Positions 25,548 through 34,677 of a stretch of DNA of 64,000 bases are shown here, piece after piece. Under the pieces are notes generated by a model. The model worked only from the letters and a program-made list of their open reading frames with translations, was not told the DNA's origin and ran no database searches. The stretch is taken from assembly GCA_964545855.1 (NCBI GenBank), contig CAZJHD010000005.1, positions 79,668 to 143,667 of the forward strand, in the 5' to 3' direction. Within the stretch, counting starts at the first letter, position 1; every line of letters starts with the position of its first letter. Source of the DNA: CAZJHD01 sp964545855 (GTDB lineage: Bacteria; Planctomycetota; UBA1135; JACQFD01). A program made the translations under genes and the position numbers.

Positions 25548-27200
25548 ATGACGCTCTCGCTCCTTCGACTCGCTGCTTCCTCCGTGCTCGTCCTCTTCCT
25601 CGCCGCGTGCGCCAGCGCGCCGCGCGGGCCCGAGTTGCTGCCGCCGGAGGCGATCGGCGGGTTCCACCGGACGGTCACGACAGCGTCGCCCGAGGCGCAG
25701 CGTTGGTTCGACCAGGGCCTCGCCCTCTGCTACGGCTTCGACCACGACGAGGCGACGCGCGCCTTCACGCGCGCCACGGAGATCGACCCGTCCTGCGCCA
25801 TGGCCTGGTGGGGCATCGCCTACGCGGCGGGCCCGAACATCAACGACGCGGCGATGGACGAGGCGCGGAACCGCGCAGCCCACGAGGCGATGCGCCATGC
25901 GGTGACGATCGCGGGCGGCGCCTCGCCCGTGGAGCAGGCTCTCATCGGTGCCCTCTCGAATCGCTACGCGTGGCCGCCGCCGGAGGACCAGATGGTCCTG
26001 AACCGCGCCTACGCGAACGCCATGCGCGAGGTCTACCGCGCGCACGGAGACGACCCCGACGTCGGCGCTCTCTTCGCCGAGTCGATCATGAACCTGCGCC
26101 CCTGGGACTTCTACTCGCCCGAGGGCGAAGCGCGGCCCGAGACACCGGAGATCGTCGCGACCCTCGAGCGCGTCCTCGAGTCGCACCCGCGCCATCCGGG
26201 CGCGAACCACTCCCTCATCCACACCGTCGAGGCCTCGCCCGATCCGGCGCGCGCTCTCGCGGCCGCCGACCGGCTGCGCGACCTCGTCCCCGCCGCGGGC
26301 CACCTCGTGCACATGCCGTCGCACATCGACATCCGCCTCGGCCGCTACGCGGAAGCCGTCGACGCGAACGTGCGCGCCCTCGAGGCCGACGCTCCGCGTG
26401 TCGAACGCTCGGGGCTCCAGGGGATGTACGCGATGTATCACGCGCACAACTTCCACTTCCTCGTGTACGCCGCCATGTTCGACGGGCGCCGCGAGGTCGC
26501 ACTGCGCGCGGCGCGGGATCTGGAGGCGAGCATCACGCCCGCCGTCGTGTCGACGCTCCCCGCGGTTCTCGAGGCTTTCGTGCCGACGACGCTCCACGTG
26601 ATGGTGCGCTTCGGAGACTGGGAGGCGATCCTCCGCGAGCCCGCACCCGGCGAGGCGTTCCCGCTCGCCCGCGCCGTGAGCCACTACGCGCGGGGTCTCG
26701 CGTTCTCCGCGACGGGCCGCGTCGCGGAGGCCGGTCGCGAGCGCGGGGCCTTCGAGCGCGAGGCGGCCCGCGTGCCCGAGGGCTACACCGTCGGCAACAA
26801 CCCGGCGCACACGGTCCTCGCCATCGGCCGCGCCATGCTCGCGGGCGAGCACGAGTACCGCCGCGGCGACCACGACGCCGCCTTCGCGCACCTGCGCGAG
26901 GCCGTGCGTCTCGACGACGCGCTGCGCTACGACGAGCCCTGGGGCTGGATGCAGCCGGCGCGCCACGCGCTCGGCGCGCTCCTCCTCGAGCAGGGACGCG
27001 TCGCCGAGGCCGAGGAGGTCTACCGAGCCGACCTCGTGCGACATCCCGGGAACGGCTGGGCGCTGCACGGCCTCGCCGAGTGCCTGCGCCGCCGCGGCGC
27101 CGTCGCCGAGGCGGAGACCGTCGAGGCGCGCCAGCGCGAGTCGTGGAAGCGCGCCGACGTCACGATCCGAGCGTCCTGCTTCTGCAGGACCGGCGCGTGA
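25548..27200 (+). CDS. TPR-repeat lipoprotein
   Basis: A 550-residue protein. The first ~20 residues are a lipoprotein signal (SSVLVLFLAACAS, lipobox Cys at ~21). The remainder is built of helical TPR-like units: one near 40-80 (AQRWFDQGLALCYGFDHDEA with RAFTRATEIDPSCAMAWW) and several at the C-terminus (LREAVRLDDALRYDEPWGWM, AEEVYRADLVRHPGNGWALHGLA). His-rich segments VHMPSHIDIRLGRY and HAHNFHFLVY are features of this bacterial TPR family. Function unknown; such proteins usually act as scaffolds. ATG 25548 is chosen because it begins the signal peptide. It is convergent with the FG-GAP gene, 10 bp away. Confidence 0.82.
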   Translation: MTLSLLRLAASSVLVLFLAACASAPRGPELLPPEAIGGFHRTVTTASPEAQRWFDQGLALCYGFDHDEATRAFTRATEIDPSCAMAWWGIAYAAGPNINDAAMDEARNRAAHEAMRHAVTIAGGASPVEQALIGALSNRYAWPPPEDQMVLNRAYANAMREVYRAHGDDPDVGALFAESIMNLRPWDFYSPEGEARPETPEIVATLERVLESHPRHPGANHSLIHTVEASPDPARALAAADRLRDLVPAAGHLVHMPSHIDIRLGRYAEAVDANVRALEADAPRVERSGLQGMYAMYHAHNFHFLVYAAMFDGRREVALRAARDLEASITPAVVSTLPAVLEAFVPTTLHVMVRFGDWEAILREPAPGEAFPLARAVSHYARGLAFSATGRVAEAGRERGAFEREAARVPEGYTVGNNPAHTVLAIGRAMLAGEHEYRRGDHDAAFAHLREAVRLDDALRYDEPWGWMQPARHALGALLLEQGRVAEAEEVYRADLVRHPGNGWALHGLAECLRRRGAVAEAETVEARQRESWKRADVTIRASCFCRTGA

Positions 27201-27210
27201 CGGCGCGCCC

Positions 27211-28740
27211 CTACGGCGCGAAGGGCGGGAGCAGCGTGAAGGCGACGCCGCGCGTCGAGCTGAGCGGATAGGGCGAGGACGAGCAGGAGAGGCCGTCGCC
27301 CGCGCTCTCCACCCAGATGCCCTGGGCATAGAAGGTCTTCCCGATGAGCAGGGGCGCGTTCGGCAGCGGCACGGGCGCCGCCGCCGTGCGCCCGCGGTCG
27401 CTGTAGAAGTCGAAACCCAGGAAGTCGTTCGCGGCGAAGACGTCGAGGTGGAGCCAGATACCGAGACCGAAGGGGTCGAAGTACGGCACCATCGCGACGT
27501 CGGCCACGAGGCAGAGCCCGAGCGCGTTCGCCGGGACGTTGGTGGCGTGGAAGCGGAAGTTCGGGTTGTCGATGTGGGGCGCTCCGTTCGTCGCCATGCC
27601 CGATCTGCCCCAGCAACCGGTGGTCCCGGCGCCGTAGCTCGACGTCGACGCCGACGGGGCGAGCTGGTTCAGGAGCGTGGAGAGCTGCGCGGACCCCTCG
27701 CTCGCGGCCACGAGGTCGAGGCGCCCGTCGGCGTCGAGGTCGGCGGCGGCGAGACCCCAGGGAGCCGATCCGGCGGCGTAGCTCCCCACGCCGAAGACAC
27801 CGCTCCCGTTCCCGACGGCGAGCGTGCAGTCGTTCTGCGCCGGCTTCGACACGGCGAAGTCGGTGTTTCCGTCGCGCGTGAAGTCGCCGACCACGACGTC
27901 GTGGGCCGGGCCCGCGAGGGGCACGGTCGAGAAGGTGGCGCCCAGGAGCGAGAAGTTCTTCACGAGGTCGACTTGGTTCGCCCCCAATCGCACCGCGACC
28001 ACGTCTTCCAGGGGATCTCCGTCGAAATTGGCGACGGCGAGCTTCATCGCGCCGACGCCGGCGATGGAGTAGTAGGTCCCGCCCCAGCCGAGGATGCTCG
28101 AGGAGAAGAGGAGGAGGCTCAGCGACGGCAACGCGCCGCCGATGGCGAAGTCGGCGAGACCGTCGTTGGTGAGGTTCATCACCGCGATCGTGGTCGCCTG
28201 GGGCACGACGTCGAAAGAGGAGCTCAGGGCGAACGCCCCGAGGCCGTTCCCCTGGTAGAAGCGGACCGCCGGGGAGGCGTAGTTCGCGGAGACGAGGTCG
28301 CAGACTCCGTTCGATTCGATGTCGACCGCGATCACCTGCGAGGGGAGCGTGCCCGTGACGAGCAGCGTCTGCGGCGGCTGGAAGGTTCCGTCGCCGTTCC
28401 CGCGCCAGGTCTCGATGCGGTCGTTCCACTCGCTCGCGGCGAGGTCGAGGATCCCGTCGCCGTTGAAGTCGGCGAGCGCGAGGGACGTCGGCGTCTGCGC
28501 CGTTCCGAAGGTGGCCCACGACGCGAGCGCGCCGGTGAGATTCCCGAGGTGCACGCGGACCGTCAGGCTCGCCGCGCTCGCGCAGACGACGTCGGCGGCG
28601 CCGTCGCCGTTCACGTCGCCCGTGGCGAGGTGCCGGGGGGTCGCGATCGACGGATTGCCGCTCGGTGGCGCGAGGATCTGCGCCGCGGCGGACGCGGAGA
28701 AGAGCGCGAGGAGCAGCGCGGGGCCGAGGAGGGAGATCGT
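27211..28740 (-). CDS. Secreted FG-GAP/VCBS repeat protein, start codon unclear
   Basis: About 510 residues. After a signal-like stretch (LLGPALLLALFSASAAAQ) come at least six FG-GAP-type repeats with Ca2+-binding loops such as DVNGDGAAD, DFNGDGILD, NFDGDPLED, DFTRDGNTD and DLDADGRLD, predicting a seven-bladed beta-propeller. A C-terminal ~140-residue domain (SYGAGTTGCWG onward) follows. No ATG, GTG or TTG lies in frame at or above the signal-coding part; the first usual start is GTG 28614, inside the first repeat and after the signal. ACG (28740) or ATC (28737) initiation, or a sequence error, must be considered. It is a likely extracellular or envelope protein. Confidence 0.75.
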   Translation of the reverse strand, partial: TISLLGPALLLALFSASAAAQILAPPSGNPSIATPRHLATGDVNGDGAADVVCASAASLTVRVHLGNLTGALASWATFGTAQTPTSLALADFNGDGILDLAASEWNDRIETWRGNGDGTFQPPQTLLVTGTLPSQVIAVDIESNGVCDLVSANYASPAVRFYQGNGLGAFALSSSFDVVPQATTIAVMNLTNDGLADFAIGGALPSLSLLLFSSSILGWGGTYYSIAGVGAMKLAVANFDGDPLEDVVAVRLGANQVDLVKNFSLLGATFSTVPLAGPAHDVVVGDFTRDGNTDFAVSKPAQNDCTLAVGNGSGVFGVGSYAAGSAPWGLAAADLDADGRLDLVAASEGSAQLSTLLNQLAPSASTSSYGAGTTGCWGRSGMATNGAPHIDNPNFRFHATNVPANALGLCLVADVAMVPYFDPFGLGIWLHLDVFAANDFLGFDFYSDRGRTAAAPVPLPNAPLLIGKTFYAQGIWVESAGDGLSCSSSPYPLSSTRGVAFTLLPPFAP

Positions 28741-28891
28741 GGGCGTGGGTTCGAGGGTGCGCTTGGGGTGCGTCTCCGGCGTCGAGTCTATGCGCCGTCG
28801 TCGGAATGCAGGGGCGGCCGCATCGGCGGCGACGGAGTGATCGGCGAGCGAGGACGCGCGGAGGCTCGGACGCCCCCAGCGTCTCGCGCCG

Positions 28892-29398
28892 TCAGCGGGG
28901 CGCCCCCGGCTCGAAGGACATCCCCGGGAAGGGATTCGCCGCCGGACGCTGCACGACGAGGAAGCTCCTCGACGTCGCGTGGTGGCACGCGTTGCAGGCG
29001 GCCGTCGTCGCGTCGAAGGCCTTCGCGAAACGCGCGCCGTCCTGGGCGCGGGCGGCGCCCTCCAGCTCGCGGAGCGGCCCGTCCATCACCTGCGGCACCA
29101 GCGCTGCGATCGGGAGCTTCTGCTCGCCGTGGGTCGGGTGGTGCCGCGTCGCGTCGCCGAGGGCGTCGCGCAGCGCGCGGATCTCGAACTCCGCGAGGGG
29201 CCAGTTCCCGGCCTGCCCGGCGAGCCACGTCTTCGAGTGCCGCTCGAGGACGTGTCCCATGACGGCGCCGAGGGCCGGCCGCGTGTCCGTGCGGCTCCCG
29301 CAGGCGGGCGCGAGGAGGAGAACGAAGAGCGCGAGCCCGAGGACCGCGGGGGCGCGTCGCGGGGACGCGGTCGGAGCAGCGGGAGCGGCGATCGTCAT
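28892..29398 (-). CDS. c-type cytochrome lipoprotein
   Basis: A 168-residue protein with an N-terminal signal ending in LFVLLLAPAC (lipobox Cys near 33). A single heme-binding motif CNACH (about residues 137-141) sits near the C-terminus, after a helical region (HHPTHGEQKLPIAALVPQVMDG, AKAFDATTAA). The C-terminal placement of CxxCH resembles the cytochrome c'/c556 four-helix type. It would be a membrane-attached electron carrier or sensor facing the periplasm. It lies on the same strand upstream of the FG-GAP gene and 67 bp downstream of the photolyase. Confidence 0.78.
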   Translation of the reverse strand: MTIAAPAAPTASPRRAPAVLGLALFVLLLAPACGSRTDTRPALGAVMGHVLERHSKTWLAGQAGNWPLAEFEIRALRDALGDATRHHPTHGEQKLPIAALVPQVMDGPLRELEGAARAQDGARFAKAFDATTAACNACHHATSRSFLVVQRPAANPFPGMSFEPGAPR

Positions 29399-29465
29399 GG
29401 GCCGATTCTCGCACCCGGCGGGCGCCCAGGGCTCGGACCGACCCAGGACCGGGCCGCTCCGAACG

Positions 29466-30917
29466 TTACCGGCGCCTCTTGGGCGACTTCTTGGCGGCAG
29501 CCTCGAAGCGCGCGAGGGTCCGCTTCCGGGCCTTGGCGTGGTCGACGCAGGGACGCGGATAGGTCTCCCCCAGGACGACGCCCGCCTCCGAGAGCTCGAG
29601 GGGCGAAACCTCCCACGGCGCGTGCCGCGACGCGGGAGAGAGCTTGGCGAGCTCGGGCACCCAGCGCGCCACGAACCGTCCGGACCGATCGAACCTTCTG
29701 CCCTGCAGCACGGGGTTGAAGATCCGGAACCAAGGCGTGGCGTCGGTGCCCGTCGAGGCCGCCCACTGCCATCCACCGTTGTTGTTCGCGAGATCGCCAT
29801 CCACCAGCTCCCGAAGGAAGTGAAGCTCCCCCAGTCTCCAATCGATCCCGAGGTCCTTCGTGAGGAAGGACGCGACCACCATGCGCGCCCGGTTGTGCAT
29901 CCAGCCGGTGGCGCGGAGCGCGCGCATCGCGGCGTCGACCACCGGGTAGCCGGTGCGCCCCTGCGTCCAGAGCGCGAGCCGCTCGGGGTCGTCGTCCCAG
30001 GCGACGGCGTCCATCTCCGGGCGGAAGGCGCGCCGCTCGACATGGGGAAAATGGTGGAGGACATGGGTGTAGAAGTCGCGCCAACGCAGCTCCTCGACGA
30101 ACTTGGCGGCGCTCGCCGCGGCGCGGGCGTTCCCGCGAGTGGCCTCGCGCACACGGGCCACGACCGTGCGGACGGAGATCGTTCCGAAGCGGAGATCGGC
30201 GGCGAGCCGCGACGTTCCGTCGAGATCGAGGAGGTCGCGCCCCGTCGCGTAGTCCGCGAGGGCGGCCTCGCAGAAGGCCTCGAGCCGGCCGTGGGAGGCG
30301 CGCGCGCCCGCGGCGGGAATCTCCTCGGGACCAGGGTCGAGGCCGAGCGTCCGACAGAGGCCGATCGGATCGGCCCAGTCGACGCTGCGGACGCCGGCGA
30401 CGTTCCGGAGACGCGCGACGCGCGGCAGCGGCTCGCCGATCGCGAGCTCCTCGCAGGCCTTCCGGAACGGCGTGTAGACCGTGTAGGGCTTCCCGGCCTT
30501 CGTCGCGACGGCACCGGGCGCCACGAGCAGCCGATCGTCGAAGACGCGCGCGCGGACGCCGGCGGCCTCGAGAGCGGCGGCAACGGCACGGTCGCGCGCG
30601 GCGAGGGCCGGCTCGTGCTCGGCGTTCCAGTGCACCGCATCGGCCCGGAGCTCCCGAGCGAGCGCGGGGATCACCTCCGCCGCCTCGCCGGAGCGAACGA
30701 CGAGGCGGCCGCCGGCACGCCCGATGTCGGACGCGAGGCTCCGCAGGGAGTCGAGCGCGAACCGCAGCCGCGCGCCCCCCATGCGGGGATCGCGCAGGAC
30801 CGAGGGCTCGCTCACGTAGACGGGAACGACGTCTCCCTTCGCCTCGGCGGCGGCGGCGGCGAGCGCCGTGTTGTCGTCGAGTCGGTGGTCCTTGCGGAAC
30901 CAGTGGAGGATGCGCAT
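29466..30917 (-). CDS. phrB: Deoxyribodipyrimidine photolyase (cryptochrome/photolyase family)
   Basis: A 483-residue flavoprotein that repairs UV-induced cyclobutane pyrimidine dimers using light. Seen: N-terminal antenna-binding domain starting MRILHWFRKDHRLDDNTAL; the FAD domain with ELRWRDFYTHVLHHFPH, WTQGRTGYPVVDAAMRALRATGW, MHNRARMVVASFLTKDL and DGDLANNNGGWQWAASTGTDA, all standard class I CPD photolyase signatures, and a C-terminal basic tail (KKSPKRRR). The conserved Trp and Asn/Gly in NNNGGWQW support a true photolyase rather than a signalling cryptochrome. The length is normal (about 470-480). It lies 166 bp downstream of the aspartic protease gene. Confidence 0.93.
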   Translation of the reverse strand: MRILHWFRKDHRLDDNTALAAAAAEAKGDVVPVYVSEPSVLRDPRMGGARLRFALDSLRSLASDIGRAGGRLVVRSGEAAEVIPALARELRADAVHWNAEHEPALAARDRAVAAALEAAGVRARVFDDRLLVAPGAVATKAGKPYTVYTPFRKACEELAIGEPLPRVARLRNVAGVRSVDWADPIGLCRTLGLDPGPEEIPAAGARASHGRLEAFCEAALADYATGRDLLDLDGTSRLAADLRFGTISVRTVVARVREATRGNARAAASAAKFVEELRWRDFYTHVLHHFPHVERRAFRPEMDAVAWDDDPERLALWTQGRTGYPVVDAAMRALRATGWMHNRARMVVASFLTKDLGIDWRLGELHFLRELVDGDLANNNGGWQWAASTGTDATPWFRIFNPVLQGRRFDRSGRFVARWVPELAKLSPASRHAPWEVSPLELSEAGVVLGETYPRPCVDHAKARKRTLARFEAAAKKSPKRRR

Positions 30918-31083
30918 GGCGCCCGCCGGCCCGATCAGGTCCGCGGAGCGAGGGCACGTCGCCTCGCGCGTCGCTTCGTCGAGCTGCTGCTCTCGGGGAC
31001 GATCGGCTCCCTGCCGCTCCTGTCCGCCGTGACGGTCGGCTGGAGCTCGACGCGGCCGGTCCCGATGCCGGGCGTTGCGGCCG

Positions 31084-32328
31084 TCACCGAGACGAAGGCG
31101 GGCGAGGCGGAGGCGTAGCCGGCTCCGCCTCCGCGCCAGGCCCGTCGACGGGCCGCTCCGCGGGAGCGAGCCGGGTCGCGAACTCCTCGGCGCCCCGCTG
31201 CACGACGAGCTCCATGGACGGCGCTCCGGCGCCGAGCCGTTCGCGGACGGCGCGCGATCCCCAGCGCGGCGGACGCGCGCCGTCGATCCGGGTGAGGACG
31301 TCGCCCGCGCGAATCCCCGCCTCCGCCGCCGGCGTCCCGGCGCGCACGCCGATCACGCGCCACCCCTCACGGCGCGGCTCCACGCGCATGCCGGTCGCGT
31401 TCTCCTCGCCGAGACGCACGGAGGAACCCGGTGCGTTCGAGAGCTCGAGCCAGCCAGCGCCCGGGTCGAAGGTCGCGCGGAAGTAGCGGAGGAGACCTCC
31501 GCCGATGGCGCCGGAGAAGCCTCCGGCGGGCCGCTCCAGCACGACGTCGACTCCTCCGATCGCGAAGGGCCCGAGGGAGACGACCGGCAGGCGGACCGAC
31601 TCCGAGCGCGAGGCTCCGCCGATGCCGACGCGGAACTCTCCGCTGCGGCGCTCGCCGGAGCCGAGGTCGAGACGCCGGGCGTGGGCGGCGTCGAGGGAGA
31701 CGGCACTCGTCATGCCCGTATCGACGAGGAGCGAGACGCGCCGGCCGTCGCCGAAGTCGAGCTCGGCGCCGAAGAGCTGGTCGCGGCGCCGCAGCGGAAG
31801 GCGCACGGCGCCGGGAGGCGCGGCGCCGCTCGATCCGCTGGGCGCGACCTCTACGCGCTCGGACGCCGGATCGATGGTGAGGGCGAAGCCCTCGAGGAAG
31901 TCGAGGCCGAGGATGCCTCCGATCGGCGTCCCGAGGACGCGGCGCAGACGCTCCAGGTCGAGCACGAGGAAGACGGGGTCGGTCACGCGGATCGGCCCCG
32001 CGTCGAACTCGCGCGCGCGGACCGTCGCCGTGGCCACGGTGCCGCCGGTTCCGTGCGCGAGCGCCGAACTCTCCCGGACGAGCCGGAGCTGCCCGAGGTG
32101 CGCCCGGTCGATCACGGAGACGTCGGACCCCGTGTCCAGGAGGAACGGATCCACGGGCTCGCCGTCGATGCGCGCATCCACCAGGACGAGGTTCGACACG
32201 AAGCGCGCCGAGAACTCGGCGGGCCGATCGGCGGCGACGCGCACCTCCGCGGGGAGGGGCGCCGGCTGCGCGCAGGCGGGGATCACCCACGCCAGCGCGG
32301 CGGTCCAGGCCGGGGCTGCGCATCGCAT
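31084..32328 (-). CDS. Secreted retropepsin-like aspartic protease with PDZ domain
   Basis: A 414-residue protein with an N-terminal signal-like segment (AWTAALAWVIPACAQ). Two aspartic-protease-type units follow: FLLDTGSDVSVIDR (about residue 65) and LLVDTGMTSAVSLDAAH (about 205). The C-terminal ~90 residues form a PDZ domain (GWRVIGVRAGTPAAEAGIRAGDVLTRIDG). The pair of DTG motifs indicates an internally duplicated catalytic fold able to act as a monomer. It probably cleaves periplasmic or surface peptides; its substrate is unknown. It is divergent from the isocitrate dehydrogenase-like gene. Confidence 0.85.
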   Translation of the reverse strand: MRCAAPAWTAALAWVIPACAQPAPLPAEVRVAADRPAEFSARFVSNLVLVDARIDGEPVDPFLLDTGSDVSVIDRAHLGQLRLVRESSALAHGTGGTVATATVRAREFDAGPIRVTDPVFLVLDLERLRRVLGTPIGGILGLDFLEGFALTIDPASERVEVAPSGSSGAAPPGAVRLPLRRRDQLFGAELDFGDGRRVSLLVDTGMTSAVSLDAAHARRLDLGSGERRSGEFRVGIGGASRSESVRLPVVSLGPFAIGGVDVVLERPAGGFSGAIGGGLLRYFRATFDPGAGWLELSNAPGSSVRLGEENATGMRVEPRREGWRVIGVRAGTPAAEAGIRAGDVLTRIDGARPPRWGSRAVRERLGAGAPSMELVVQRGAEEFATRLAPAERPVDGPGAEAEPATPPPRPPSSR

Positions 32329-32371
32329 CGCGCGGCCATGCTACAAGGGCGGCTTTCTCCCGCCCCCTTCC

Positions 32372-33421
32372 ATGAACCAGAGTGCCCACGACGTCGCCGA
32401 GATCCTCGGCGACGGGATCTCGCGCGAGCTCCACGAGTCCGTGCACCGCGTCGCCGGCAGCCTTCCCGCGCGCCTGCGCTTCCACCCGATCGATCTGTCG
32501 CGCGCGAGCCGCGAGACACGAGGAGCCGAGCCGCTGTACGCCGAAACCGTGACGCTCGTGGAGCGCCACCGGGTCGCGCTGAAGTACCCGACGGAGACCT
32601 TCGCCGAGAGCCCGAATGCGGTGCTCCGCGAGCGGCTCGGTCTCTCCGTCATCCACCGGCCCGTCGCGACGATCCCGGGGATCCCGACGCACTTCAGCCA
32701 GCCGATCGACCTCCACATCGTCCGCGTGGCGACCGGCGGCACCTACATGGACCGGGGTCGCCGCGTGGGCACCGACGCCGCCGTCTCCATGCGCGTCATC
32801 GAGAAGGTGCCGAGCATGGAGGCGGCGTCCTTCGCATTCGACCTCGCGCGGCAGCTCGGCCGCGGCGTCGTCTCCACGTCGAAGTGGACCGTGCAACGCG
32901 CCGCCGATGGCCTCTTCGAGGAGGCGGTGGATCTGGTGCGCGAGCGCTATCCCGACGTGCCCCACCGCCGCGAGCTCTTCGACGCGCTCCTCGCGCGTCT
33001 CGTGATGCGGCCCGAGGACTACGCCGTCGTCGTCACTCCGAACGAGTACGGCGACTTCCTGAGCGATCTCGCCTGCGGGCTCATGGGGTCGATCGGGCTC
33101 GGCGACTCGGCCTCCTACGCCTTCGACTCCGCGCAGAACGTGCGCCTCGCGCTCTTCGATCCGGCGGGCGGATCGGCGCCCGACATCGCGGGCCGCGACC
33201 TCGCGAACCCGTCGGCGGCGCTGCTCGCCTTCTCGACTCTGCTGCGCCACCTCGGAGAGGTCGCCTGCGCCGACGCCCTGCGGTCCTCGATCGCGGGAGC
33301 GATCGAGGCGGGCGAGCGGACGCGCGACCTGGGCGGGAGCCTCGGCACCCGGGCCTTCACGGAGGTGATCGTCCGTCGCGTCGACGAGGCGCTCGCCCAA
33401 CCGGCCTCGATGGATCCGTGA
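32372..33421 (+). CDS. Isocitrate/isopropylmalate dehydrogenase family protein
   Basis: A 349-residue beta-decarboxylating dehydrogenase-fold protein. Recognisable pieces: NAVLRERLGLSVIHRPVA (substrate-binding arm), TSKWTVQRAADGLFEEAV (family K-x-N/T segment with catalytic-type Lys), and TPNEYGDFLSDLACGLMGSIGLG (the conserved Asp pair and Gly-rich end). The usual REN-T-E-G-Y stretch is altered to RVATGGTYMD, so the substrate is uncertain among isocitrate, isopropylmalate and relatives. The ATG at 32372 fits the family N-terminus. The stop overlaps the GTG of the flippase gene, suggesting a shared transcript with the polysaccharide genes. Confidence 0.82.
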   Translation: MNQSAHDVAEILGDGISRELHESVHRVAGSLPARLRFHPIDLSRASRETRGAEPLYAETVTLVERHRVALKYPTETFAESPNAVLRERLGLSVIHRPVATIPGIPTHFSQPIDLHIVRVATGGTYMDRGRRVGTDAAVSMRVIEKVPSMEAASFAFDLARQLGRGVVSTSKWTVQRAADGLFEEAVDLVRERYPDVPHRRELFDALLARLVMRPEDYAVVVTPNEYGDFLSDLACGLMGSIGLGDSASYAFDSAQNVRLALFDPAGGSAPDIAGRDLANPSAALLAFSTLLRHLGEVACADALRSSIAGAIEAGERTRDLGGSLGTRAFTEVIVRRVDEALAQPASMDP

Positions 33422-34677
33422 TCCCCGCCGCCGCGACCGGCGCCGGCTTCGGCCGGCGCGTCGTGATCGGCACCGCGCTCCAGTCGGCCGCCCGCCTCGT
33501 CACGGCGGTGACGGCCTTCCTGATCCTGGCGGTCCTCGCGCGCGTCCTCGACCGGGAGCCCTTCGGCCGCTACGGGGCCACCCTCGCGCTCTTCCAGGTC
33601 CTCGACGCCTTCGTCGACTTCGGATCGCTGCAGGCGGCCGTCCGCTGCGTCGCGCGCGATCCGGCGACGGCGCGCGCCGCCGTCCGCGCCGCCGTGCGCT
33701 TCCGCGTCCTCACGGCCGTGATCTCCGTCGGCGTGACGGCGCTCGCCGCTTGGGGCCTCGGCGACCCCGACGTCGTGCTCGTCACGGTCGCCTCCCTCGG
33801 ATTCCTCTCCCACGCAGCCGGCGTGAGCGTCGCCGTGCTCCACGCCGACGTCCGCTTCGGACGCAGCGAGGCGTTCCGCGTGCTCGGCTCGCTGCTGGGT
33901 CTCGTCGGCACGCTCGCCTTCGTGTCCCTCGGCCTCCGCGACGCGGGCTCGATGCTCGTCGTGCTCTTCGCGGGCACGTCGATCGCGAACGTGGCGCTCG
34001 CCTTCGCCGTGCACGCGGACCTCCCGGAGGGCACGGCCGACATCGACCGCCGTGCGTTCCTGCACGAGTCGATCACGCTCGGCCTCGGGGCCGTCGTGCG
34101 CCAGTCGTACTACTCGATGAACCCGATCCTCGCGCGCTCCCTCGCCGGCGACGAGGCGGCCGCGGAGTTCATCCCGGCCTACCGCGTGAGCGGGTTCGCG
34201 ATCCTGCTGTCGGTCTACTTCGGCGCCGCCGTCCTCCCGGCGCTCGTGAAGCTGCGGGCATCGGATCCGGCGCGGCTCCCCGCCTTCGAGCGCGGCTGGG
34301 CGCTCGCGCTCGCCGCCATCGGCCTCGCCGTCGGCGGCGTGCTCTTCCTCCTGCGGAAGCCGCTGCTGGTCCTCCTCTTCGGCTCCGACTACGCGAGCTC
34401 GGCGCGCGTCCTCGGCCCCATGTGCATCACCTCGGGGCTCATCTACGTCGGCGGCTTCGCGCTCGTGCGACTCGTCGCCGCCGGCCGCGGTCGGACGGCC
34501 CTCGCCGTGTCCGTGGTCGGTCTCGCCGCGAACCTCGTGGCGAACTTCGCCCTCGTTCCGTCGATGGGAGCCGTCGGCGCCGCCTGGTCGTCGGTCGTGA
34601 CGGAAGGAGTCGTCGCCTGCGGAGCCCTCCTCGCGATCCGGCGGCTCCGGCGCGACGATGCGCGGCTCGCTCCATGA
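33418..34677 (+). CDS. Polysaccharide flippase, Wzx/MATE-like
   Basis: A 419-residue integral membrane protein of the polysaccharide transport (MOP) superfamily with about 12 hydrophobic segments. It starts at GTG 33418, overlapping the previous stop, with the first segment GTALQSAARLVTAVTAFLILAVLARV typical for these flippases, and has FGRYGATLALFQVLDAFVDF after it. It would flip lipid-linked sugar repeat units across the inner membrane. Three glycosyltransferase genes follow directly, the first in an ATGA overlap, supporting a surface polysaccharide role. Confidence 0.86.
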   Translation: MIPAAATGAGFGRRVVIGTALQSAARLVTAVTAFLILAVLARVLDREPFGRYGATLALFQVLDAFVDFGSLQAAVRCVARDPATARAAVRAAVRFRVLTAVISVGVTALAAWGLGDPDVVLVTVASLGFLSHAAGVSVAVLHADVRFGRSEAFRVLGSLLGLVGTLAFVSLGLRDAGSMLVVLFAGTSIANVALAFAVHADLPEGTADIDRRAFLHESITLGLGAVVRQSYYSMNPILARSLAGDEAAAEFIPAYRVSGFAILLSVYFGAAVLPALVKLRASDPARLPAFERGWALALAAIGLAVGGVLFLLRKPLLVLLFGSDYASSARVLGPMCITSGLIYVGGFALVRLVAAGRGRTALAVSVVGLAANLVANFALVPSMGAVGAAWSSVVTEGVVACGALLAIRRLRRDDARLAP

